A stretch of DNA of 5,369 bases from Dichotomicrobium sp964650735 (lineage in GTDB: Bacteria; Pseudomonadota; Alphaproteobacteria; Rhizobiales; Rhodomicrobiaceae). Below are positions 1 to 5,369 of this stretch, in pieces (positions within the stretch are counted from its first letter, which is position 1; each line of letters starts with the position of its first letter). The notes beneath the pieces were generated by a model, which made no database searches, was not told the DNA's origin, and saw nothing but the letters and a program-made list of their open reading frames with translations. Both the position numbers and the translations under genes were made by a program. The stretch lies in contig CAZYUT010000140.1 in assembly GCA_964650735.1 (NCBI GenBank), positions 1 through 5,369 of the forward strand, written 5' to 3'.

Positions 1-740
1 ACGATCGGCGGCACGACCGCCAGCCCGATGCCCTCCCGCGCCATCAGGCGCATCATCGCCATGTCATCGACCTCGGCGGCGATCTGCGGGCGCACCTCCA
101 GCTGGTCGGCCAGCGCGTCGAAGCGGGTGCGCACGCCCGTATCGAGTGAGGGCAGGATGATCGGATGTGTGTGGAGCAGATCGCGCAGTTCGCCACCGTC
201 GCCGACGCGCTCGGGCGTTCCGACAAGGCTGACGCGCTGCTCCGCGATGGCATGGGAAATCCACGGCGTGATTGAATCGCGCGCTGGCGCCTGATTGACG
301 AGAACGATGTCCAGCCGCAGGGCTTCGAGCGCCTGAAACAGATCGGCCAAACCGCCGGAGCGCAGCACCAGCTCGACGTCGCTCCGCCCCAGGATCGACC
401 GCAGGAAGGAAATCTGGAAGTTCCGCGACAGCGTCGAAAGCGCGCCGACCCGTAGCACCTGCCGCGCGGCGCCGCCGCTCTCCTTAAGCGTGTCGAGCAG
501 TTCTGCGCCGGTTGCAAAAATCGAGTCGGCGTGATCCAGCGCGATCCGCCCTGCCTCTGTCAGCAACAGCTGCTTGCCGCGCCGCTCAAACAGCTTATGG
601 CCAAGCTGATCTTCAAGTTTCTGGATTTGCGTGGACAGCGCCGACTGCGACACGTTGAGCCGCTCCGCCGTCCGCGTGAGATTGCCCTCATGCGCAACGG
701 CCCAGAAGTAGCGCAGGTGATTGTAGTTTAGGGTGACCAT
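1..740 (-). CDS. LysR-family transcriptional regulator, NhaR-like (3' end outside window)
   Basis: This gene is read leftward from the ATG at 740-738, and the frame stays open for 246 codons to the window edge. LysR proteins are usually about 300 residues, so roughly 50-60 C-terminal residues are missing. The protein opens MVTLNYNHLRYFWAVAHEGN. A typical LysR winged helix-turn-helix follows, with the HTH around residues 18-40 (TRTAERLNVSQSALSTQIQ) and then KLEDQLGHKLFERRGK. From about residue 93 begins the substrate-binding-like effector domain (VLRVGALSTLSRNFQISFL). The NYNHL-YFW opening, and the later LDIVLVNQAPARDS and AEVDDMAMMRLMA stretches, resemble NhaR, the sodium-responsive LysR activator of E. 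coli, as I recall that sequence. It is divergent from dabB and probably regulates it in response to inorganic-carbon, pH or ion status; that role is inferred from position. A weak AAAGAGA-type ribosome site lies at 745-751. Confidence 0.93.
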   Translation of the reverse strand, partial: MVTLNYNHLRYFWAVAHEGNLTRTAERLNVSQSALSTQIQKLEDQLGHKLFERRGKQLLLTEAGRIALDHADSIFATGAELLDTLKESGGAARQVLRVGALSTLSRNFQISFLRSILGRSDVELVLRSGGLADLFQALEALRLDIVLVNQAPARDSITPWISHAIAEQRVSLVGTPERVGDGGELRDLLHTHPIILPSLDTGVRTRFDALADQLEVRPQIAAEVDDMAMMRLMAREGIGLAVVPPI

Positions 741-743
741 GTA

Positions 744-758
744 TTCTCTTTAAAAGAA
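744..758. promoter_or_regulatory. Candidate LysR operator: 15-bp near-perfect palindrome with T-N11-A
   Basis: The sequence TTCTCTTTAAAAGAA is a dyad centred on T751, with six of seven base pairs matching (only 748/754 fail). It contains the T-N11-A pattern of LysR binding sites (T745 to A757). It ends 4 bases upstream of the regulator's ATG and covers that gene's weak ribosome site. A protein bound here would more easily block the regulator's own expression than activate dabB, whose start is 84 bases away. The dyad is AT-rich in an AT-rich spacer, so chance occurrence is possible. Confidence 0.4.
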
Positions 759-829
759 CAATCTGATCTCAACAATGAATTTTATAGATGGAATGTGGGC
801 TGCTATTTATCCGGGAAGAATTGCAAACT

Positions 830-834
830 GGAGG
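830..834 (+). promoter_or_regulatory. Ribosome-binding site of dabB
   Basis: GGAGG sits 7 bases before the ATG at 842. This good match at proper spacing fixes the dabB start; the alternative ATG at 775 opens a different frame without DabB-like sequence. Confidence 0.85.
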
Positions 835-841
835 TTAGGGG

Positions 842-2553
842 ATGGAGCTTTCTGCCGTGCTTGTTCTGGCCGCGCCGCTGGCTGTGCTGTCAGTGGCGCT
901 GTTCTCAGTCGTGAACCCCGGGCGCCGCCCCGGCATGCTCCCGCGAATCGCGGAGCTCGCGGCCCTGGCTGCGCTGGCCTTCGCGGGCGCGGGACTTGCG
1001 CAGTTGATCGTCACAGGGCCGTCCACACTGTCGGCAGCGGACGGCCTGATCGCGATCCGGCTCGACGCGGTCAGCGTGACTATGACCCTGCTCGTGGCCT
1101 TCGTCGGCTGGGTGGTGGTCCGCTACTCGCGTTTCTACCTCGACGGCGAGGCGGGTGAGGGTTCGTTCCACGGCTGGATTCTGGCGGCTCTCGGAGCAGT
1201 CCTGCTGCTCGTCCAGGCGGGCAGCCTGCCGGTCCTGATCGCCGCCTTCATCGCCATCGGCATTGCAATGCGGCAGCTTTTACTGTTTTACGCTGATCGC
1301 CCCGAAGCCCGGCGCGCGGCGGCGAAATTCTCGCTCGTGTGGGGGCTTGGCGACGCGACCCTGATCGCCGCCGCCGCGCTTCTCGGCTGGACCTACGGAA
1401 CCGTTAACCTGGTCGCGCTGAACGAAGCCGCCGCGGAGGGACTGACGCCCGCTGCCCATCTCGCTGTGGCGCTTCTTGTTGTCACTGCGGCCCTGAAGAC
1501 GGCGTCTTTCCCGCTCCACGGCTGGCTGACGGAGGTGATGGAGGCCCCGACACCGGTTTCGGCGCTGCTGCACGCCGGCATCATCAACTCCGGGGGCGTT
1601 CTTCTGATTGCCACGGCGGGTCTCGTTGAGGCCAGCGCCGGCGCGATGGCGGCGCTGGTGCTGCTTGGCGGGTTCACGGCGCTGTTCGGCGGCGTCGTCA
1701 TGCTGACGCAGAGCGTGGTCAAGACAGCGCTAGCGTGGTCGACCGTGGCTCAGATGGGCTTCATGCTGCTCCAGTGCGGTCTGGGTCTCTGGCCGCTCGC
1801 GCTGCTGCACATCGTGGCGCACTCGCTCTACAAGGCGCACGCCTTCCTCGCCTCGGGCGGCGCCGTCGCAGCGGTGCTTCAGGTGCGCAAGCCCGGGCCG
1901 ATTGCGGTGCCCAACCTCCGAGCGGTGCTGCGCTCCTTCGGCTTGGCGCTCGTGCTCTACGCTGTCGTGGCCTGGAGTTTCGACCTCATCGCCGGGCCAA
2001 AATCCGCACAGGCGCTGGCGCTCGGCGCGATCCTGATTTTCGGCGTGGCCTACCTGGTCGCGCAGGGACTCGCGGATGCCGCGCCGCGCGCACTCACGAT
2101 GCGGACGGTGTGGGCCTCGCTCGCCGCGGCGGTGGCCTACTTCTCCTTCCAAACCGTGGCCGGCCTGCTCTGGGGGCCGTACCTTCCCACAGCGCCNNNN
2201 NNNNNNNNNNNNNNNNNNNNNNNNNNNNNNNNNNNNNNNNNNNNNNNNNNNNNNNNNNNNNNNNNNNNNNNNNNNNNNNNNNNNNNNNNNNNNNNNTCTC
2301 CTTCCAAACCGTGGCCGGCCTGCTCTGGGGGCCGTACCTTCCCACAGCGCCCGTCCCGGGGCCGCTGGAATGGGCCTTGATAACCCTGGCGGTCTTCTCC
2401 TTCGGCATGGTCGCGTTCGCCCAGGCCCTGTTCCCGCTCTGGGCGCATCATCCGGCCACTGCGGGCCTGCGCGTTCACATCGCCAATGGCCTGTATCTCA
2501 ACGCACTTCTGGACCGCGCCATCGGTGGCCTGAAAGCGTCCAAGACAAACTAA
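842..2553 (+). CDS. dabB: DabB, membrane (proton-conducting-type) subunit of DAB inorganic carbon transporter; interrupted by an assembly gap
   Basis: DabB belongs to the Proton_antipo_M (NuoL/ND5/MrpA-like) family and forms the ion-conducting inner-membrane part of the DabAB inorganic-carbon pump. The frame is open from 842 to the N-run at 2197. It resumes in a different literal frame after it and ends at TAA 2551-2553. Collapsing the 55-bp overlap (joining 2196 to 2352) gives an uninterrupted 518-residue protein, a usual DabB length, with about 13-14 hydrophobic segments. Antiporter hallmarks are present: Lys219 before FPLHGWLTEVMEAPTPVSAL (223-242), His244, Lys294 in SVVKTALAWSTVAQMGFM, and His323, His327 and Lys331 in LLHIVAHSLYKAHAFLASGG. 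The glutamate of the fifth-helix WE motif of NuoL is absent (F136-I137 here). The C-terminus NGLYLNALLDRA is DabB-like. Adjacency to dabA, 21 bases downstream, separates it from a complex I or Mrp subunit. Annotation pipelines may call it NADH dehydrogenase. Confidence 0.93.
2142..2196 (+). repeat. 55-bp contig-end overlap, left copy
   Basis: These 55 bases, from TCTCCTTCCAAACC to CCCACAGCGCC, are identical to 2297-2351 and run exactly up to the first N. The copy encodes DabB residues around SFQTVAGLLWGPYLPTA. It is best read as one end of two overlapping contigs rather than a genomic repeat. Confidence 0.9.
2197..2296. other. Assembly gap of exactly 100 Ns inside dabB
   Basis: The run of exactly 100 Ns is the conventional placeholder for a gap of unknown size. 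Both flanks end in the same 55 bp, so the true gap is probably zero or negative and no sequence need be missing. The inserted 155 bases (100 Ns plus one 55-bp copy) are not a multiple of three, so translating across them gives a false frame that stops at 2378-2380. Confidence 0.97.
2297..2351 (+). repeat. 55-bp contig-end overlap, right copy
   Basis: This is a base-for-base copy of 2142-2196, starting immediately after the last N. From here the correct frame continues as PVPGPLEWALITLAVFSFGM and on to the dabB stop. Confidence 0.9.
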
Positions 2554-2559
2554 TCCGAC

Positions 2560-2566
2560 AAGGAGG
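2560..2566 (+). promoter_or_regulatory. Strong ribosome-binding site of dabA
   Basis: AAGGAGG lies in the 21-base dabB-dabA spacer. It is 8 bases before the ATG at 2575 and 14 before a second in-frame ATG at 2581, so the first ATG is preferred. The near-consensus strength suggests high DabA synthesis from the shared transcript. Confidence 0.85.
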
Positions 2567-2574
2567 ATAAACCG

Positions 2575-4959
2575 ATGTTGATGAAGCACACACAGACCGA
2601 GCCGGCCATCGTCTCGGATATCTTGAAGGCGGCCGAGGCCGCTGCGCGGGCGATCCCGCCGGCCTTCCCACTCGATGGAACGGTTGCCGTCAATTCCTTC
2701 CTTGGACAGGCGGGAGAAGACTTGGCCCATGCCGCCGCCCGCCTCGGGCGCGTGGCCGGAGTGCAAGTCACTCAGGACCGCGCGGACTACGCCAAGCAGA
2801 TTTCTCAGGGCAAGATCACCGACGCCGATCTGCAGGCCGCGCTCGACGCCAGCGCATCGCCGCAGAAGCCGTCCGACCTTGAAACCTTGAAGGCCGGCCT
2901 GTCTCGGGCCGCCCCGACGCCCAAGGCGCTTCCAACGGTGGCGGATCTGGCCACAGATGCGAGCGGGACCGACTGGCCCGCCGTCATCGCTCGGAGCTTC
3001 GGGCTTTGGGCCGCGGGCCATTTCGACCGGGGTCAAGCGTTCTGGACGCCGGCGCCGGGCCTCAACGCCTTCGCCGCCTGGCGTGTCTGGGCGACGAACG
3101 ACATGACGCCGGAGATCGCAGGGCTGAGCGGGTTCTGCGCCCATGTCGCCGCTGCGCCCGACACCGCGGATCGCGCCATCATGCGCGCCGCGAATGCGCT
3201 CAGTCTGACCGGAGAGGCCGCCGAGACGGCGTTTCACCGTCTCTTGATGGATCTGGGCGGCTGGTCGCAGCATGCCCGATGGCTCCTCTGGCAAGCCGAG
3301 CTCTACGACAAGACCGACACGACGCTGACCGACCTGCTGGCCATCCGGCTGATCTGGGAAGAGGCGCTGCTCGCGCAGTTCCCTGAGGTGGCCGATGCGT
3401 GGGAGACAACCGTCGCAGCGCATGCCGAGCCGATCGTGCCGACCGCGGATCAGGTGCTCGACACCATCCTTCAGACCGCCGCCGAGCGCGCCTATCAGCG
3501 GCACCTGTGTGGTGTGCTGAGCGCGCCCAAGCGGGTCGATGCCCGGCCTGCCGTTCAGGCCTCTTTCTGTATCGACGTGCGCTCGGAAGTTTTCCGGCGG
3601 GCATTCGAGGCCCAGAGCCCGGACATCGAAACCATCGGGTTCGCGGGCTTCTTCGGCCTGCCCTTGTCGCACAAGAGCCATGGCTCCGACATCGAACAGG
3701 CGCACTTGCCGGTGCTCCTGGTGCCCGCGATCCAGACCACGAGCTACGGCGACGAGGAGAGCGAGCAGGAAGCGCGTATCGCGGCCAGGGCAAAACGGGC
3801 CTGGGGCCGGTTCCGGCAGGCGGCGGTGTCCTCCTTCGCCTTCGTTGAGGCCGCCGGGCCGACTTATGGCTGGAAACTTGTCAAAGACGCTTTTGGACTG
3901 GGGGCAAAGGGCCTGGCGCCAGAACCCGCCCCCCATGTCGTCGGCGGGCTGACGGCGGAGCAGAAGGCCAATACCGCCGCCGAGGTCCTGCGCGCCATGA
4001 GCCTCACCAAGACTCACGCGCGGCTGATCCTCCTTCTGGGACACGGGGCGCAGGTCACCAACAACCCTCACGAGAGCGCCTATCACTGCGGCGCCTGCGC
4101 CGGCCAAACGGGTGAGGTTTCCGCTCGGCTCCTGGCGACGCTTCTGAACGATCCCGAAACGCGCGCAGGCCTGCCGGAGCGCGGGATCGACTTACCCGAG
4201 GACACGCTGTTCGTGGCGGGGCTGCACGATACGGTAACGGACAACGTGACGCTCTATGACGAGGTCGACGAAAGCGCCCACAAGGCCGAAATCGCGCGAG
4301 CGAAAAACTGGCTGAAAGCCGCCGGCGACACTGCCCGGGCTGAACGTGCCATCCGGCTGCCGGGGGCTACACCCCAGTCGGTCACACGCCGCGCCGTGAA
4401 TTGGGCCGAGATACGCCCGGAATGGGGCCTTGCTGGATGCGCGGCCTTCGTCGCGGCGCCCCGCAGCGTCACCGCTGGCGCGAACCTGGAGGGGCGGACC
4501 TTTCTGCACAACTACGATTGGCGTCAAGACGACGGCTTTGCGACGCTCGAACTTATCATCACCGCGCCCGTCGTCGTCGCCAGCTGGATTAACCTGCAGT
4601 ACTATGGCTCCGCCGTGGCCCCAGCGGTCTTCGGCGGCGGCAACAAGCTGATCCACAATGTGGTCGGCGGCATCGGCGTCGTGCAAGGCAACGGCGGCAT
4701 CCTGCGGCCAGGGCTGCCGTGGCAGACGATCCATGACGGCGAGAAGCTCATGCATGAGCCGCTGCGGCTGACGGTGATGATCGAGGCGCCGAAGGAGGCG
4801 ATTACCGATGTGCTGGAGCGCCATCCCGAGGTCGGCGCGCTCTTCGATAACGGCTGGCTGCACCTGTTCGCGCTGGACGACGGTCGCGTCACCGGGCGCT
4901 ACCGGCCTGGCGGCGAGTGGGAGGCGGTCGCGCGGGAGAAAATCGCGGATGCGGCCTGA
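2575..4959 (+). CDS. dabA: DabA, zinc-containing subunit of DAB inorganic carbon transporter (DUF2309/UPF0753)
   Basis: DabA is the peripheral, beta-carbonic-anhydrase-like subunit that with DabB accumulates bicarbonate in the cytoplasm; it is inactive without the membrane partner. The 794-residue frame is complete, near the short end of the family. The four residues known in Halothiobacillus DabA2 (C351, D353, H524, C539) are recognisable. Cys332 and Asp334 lie in ASFCIDVRSEVFRRAFE, His490 in LILLLGHGAQVTNNPHESAY, and Cys505 in YHCGACAGQTGE. The His-to-Cys spacing of 15 matches the characterised protein. Other family signatures are IETIGFAGFFGLPL (351-364) and the C-terminal WINLQYYGSAV (671-681), GGGNKLIHNVVGGIGVVQGN (687-706) and LRPGLPWQTIHDG. 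The N-terminal motif reads FPLDGTVAVNSFLG, where I recall WPL...AVNP-G in most members. There is no signal peptide, and no convincing membrane helix was seen. It follows dabB by 21 bases and overlaps the next gene by 11, so the three are probably one operon. Confidence 0.97.
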   Translation: MLMKHTQTEPAIVSDILKAAEAAARAIPPAFPLDGTVAVNSFLGQAGEDLAHAAARLGRVAGVQVTQDRADYAKQISQGKITDADLQAALDASASPQKPSDLETLKAGLSRAAPTPKALPTVADLATDASGTDWPAVIARSFGLWAAGHFDRGQAFWTPAPGLNAFAAWRVWATNDMTPEIAGLSGFCAHVAAAPDTADRAIMRAANALSLTGEAAETAFHRLLMDLGGWSQHARWLLWQAELYDKTDTTLTDLLAIRLIWEEALLAQFPEVADAWETTVAAHAEPIVPTADQVLDTILQTAAERAYQRHLCGVLSAPKRVDARPAVQASFCIDVRSEVFRRAFEAQSPDIETIGFAGFFGLPLSHKSHGSDIEQAHLPVLLVPAIQTTSYGDEESEQEARIAARAKRAWGRFRQAAVSSFAFVEAAGPTYGWKLVKDAFGLGAKGLAPEPAPHVVGGLTAEQKANTAAEVLRAMSLTKTHARLILLLGHGAQVTNNPHESAYHCGACAGQTGEVSARLLATLLNDPETRAGLPERGIDLPEDTLFVAGLHDTVTDNVTLYDEVDESAHKAEIARAKNWLKAAGDTARAERAIRLPGATPQSVTRRAVNWAEIRPEWGLAGCAAFVAAPRSVTAGANLEGRTFLHNYDWRQDDGFATLELIITAPVVVASWINLQYYGSAVAPAVFGGGNKLIHNVVGGIGVVQGNGGILRPGLPWQTIHDGEKLMHEPLRLTVMIEAPKEAITDVLERHPEVGALFDNGWLHLFALDDGRVTGRYRPGGEWEAVAREKIADAA
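4934..4940 (+). promoter_or_regulatory. Ribosome-binding site of the DUF6671 gene, inside the dabA 3' end
   Basis: GGGAGAA lies within the last dabA codons, 8 bases before the ATG at 4949. It supports that start over the in-frame ATG at 5012, which would remove the HPYAGAQAALATM segment. Confidence 0.6.
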
Positions 4960-5369
4960 GCCGCAGGCGCGGCCCCACCCTTACGCGGGCGCGCAGGCCG
5001 CGCTCGCCACGATGCACCGGAAGGAGCGGGCTATCGCGCCCGCTCTCGCCGAGCGGGTCGGGATTGAGGTCATCGCGCCCCGGGGCCTGAACACCGATCG
5101 GCTCGGCACCTTCACCGGCGAGACGCCGCGCGCCGGCACCATCGAGGAAGCGGCGATCGCCAAGGCGCGACTCGGCATGGAAGCCGCCGGGCTGCCGCTC
5201 GGGCTGGCGAGCGAGGGCGCTTACGGCCCGCACCCGCAGATCCCGTTCATTTCGGCGGGGGTCGAGTTGCTGGTGCTGGTGGATGATGCGCGCGGGCTGA
5301 TCGTCAAGGAGCATATCATCGAGGACGCGCCGCATTACGATCATGCGGTGGTCGGCGCAGGGGACGATC
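4949..5369 (+). CDS. DUF6671-like protein of unknown function (3' end outside window)
   Basis: The frame is open for 140 codons from the ATG at 4949 to the window edge without a stop. The start overlaps the dabA stop (TGA 4957-4959) by 11 bases, implying translational coupling. Visible conserved-looking stretches are YAGAQAALATMHRKERAIAP (residues 12-31), GIEVIAPRGLNTDRLGTFTGE (38-58), EEAAIAKARLGMEAAG (66-81) and LPLGLASEGAYGPHPQIPF (82-100), followed by ELLVLVDD and KEHIIEDAPHYDH. These match my memory of the DUF6671 family, whose function is unknown; the family name is recalled, not searched. There is no signal peptide or membrane helix in the visible part, so it is probably cytoplasmic. 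The block Thr-Gly-Glu, then an EAA-KAR helix, then GLASEG loosely recalls the fold pattern of non-canonical nucleoside-triphosphatases, but that is speculation. Its position suggests a role tied to inorganic-carbon uptake. Confidence 0.82.
   Translation, partial: MRPEPQARPHPYAGAQAALATMHRKERAIAPALAERVGIEVIAPRGLNTDRLGTFTGETPRAGTIEEAAIAKARLGMEAAGLPLGLASEGAYGPHPQIPFISAGVELLVLVDDARGLIVKEHIIEDAPHYDHAVVGAGDD

Larger units (their letters stand above)
741..841. promoter_or_regulatory. Divergent control region between the LysR gene and dabB
   Basis: This 101-base spacer is clearly more AT-rich than the flanking genes and must hold the promoters of both divergent transcripts. TATAGAT at 783-789 is a possible -10 element for dabB, but the matching -35 position (about 760-765, AATCTG) is poor. 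No sigma-70 promoter can be called with confidence on either strand. Promoters activated by LysR proteins often have weak -35 boxes, which fits but does not prove activation. Confidence 0.6.

Noticed and set aside
53..517. 154-residue minus-strand open frame
   Set aside because: It is out of frame with the LysR gene that covers the same bases and has no recognisable domain.
783..810. TATAGAT and CTATTTAT as firm -10 promoter elements for dabB
   Set aside because: Neither has a credible -35 partner at 16-18 bases, so only a general control region is annotated.
2142..2351. The 55-bp pair as a genuine tandem repeat or insertion-associated duplication
   Set aside because: Both copies stop exactly at the gap edges, and only collapsing them preserves the dabB frame and normal length.
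842..2380. Literal 512-residue reading of dabB through the Ns
   Set aside because: The last residues come from a frame shifted by the 155 extra bases. The frame that continues DabB after the gap is the one ending at 2553.
842..2553. Complex I NuoL or Mrp antiporter subunit
   Set aside because: No other nuo or mrp gene is present, the fifth-helix Glu is missing, and the gene sits directly before dabA.
2554..2574. Terminator or attenuator between dabB and dabA
   Set aside because: The spacer is 21 bases, occupied by the ribosome site, with no stable hairpin or T-run.
2137..4107. Long 656-residue open frame on the minus strand
   Set aside because: It spans the N-run and lies opposite dabA, which has clear family motifs. 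The peptide is rich in Arg, Gly and Gln without recognisable domains. Such antisense frames are usual in high-GC codon-biased DNA.
4192..4863. 223-residue minus-strand open frame
   Set aside because: It is a shadow of the conserved C-terminal part of dabA with no family resemblance of its own.

Overview
The window carries a compact bicarbonate/CO2-uptake locus from a high-GC bacterium. Coding sequence is roughly two-thirds G+C by eye, with strong third-position G/C bias. Gene content and codon use fit a proteobacterium, most likely an alphaproteobacterium, but no rRNA or other marker gene is present, so the lineage is an inference.

Layout, left to right. (1) Positions 1-740, minus strand: the N-terminal ~246 residues of a LysR-family regulator with an NhaR-like opening; its C-terminus lies beyond the left edge. 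(2) Positions 741-841: an AT-rich divergent control region with a near-perfect 15-bp palindrome next to the regulator start and a good ribosome-binding site for the rightward operon. (3) Positions 842-2553, plus strand: dabB, an antiporter-like membrane subunit related to NuoL/ND5. It is interrupted by exactly 100 Ns flanked by two identical 55-bp copies. Collapsing the overlap restores one open frame of 518 residues, so the break is an assembly artefact rather than a biological lesion. (4) Positions 2575-4959, plus strand: dabA (DUF2309), 794 residues, with the four expected zinc/active-site residues Cys332, Asp334, His490 and Cys505. (5) Positions 4949-5369, plus strand: the start of a DUF6671-like protein of unknown function, overlapping dabA by 11 bases and running off the right edge.

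How the genes work together: DabB and DabA form a two-component energy-coupled inorganic-carbon accumulator. DabB supplies the ion-conducting membrane part. DabA is a cytoplasmic-face, beta-carbonic-anhydrase-like subunit thought to hydrate CO2 vectorially to bicarbonate. The divergent LysR protein probably controls dabBA, and the overlapping DUF6671 gene is probably cotranslated with dabA. The system itself is known. The less-described parts are the DUF6671 partner, the NhaR-like regulator and some unusual residues in DabB and DabA. No mobile element, CRISPR array, tRNA, rRNA or convincing terminator was seen.
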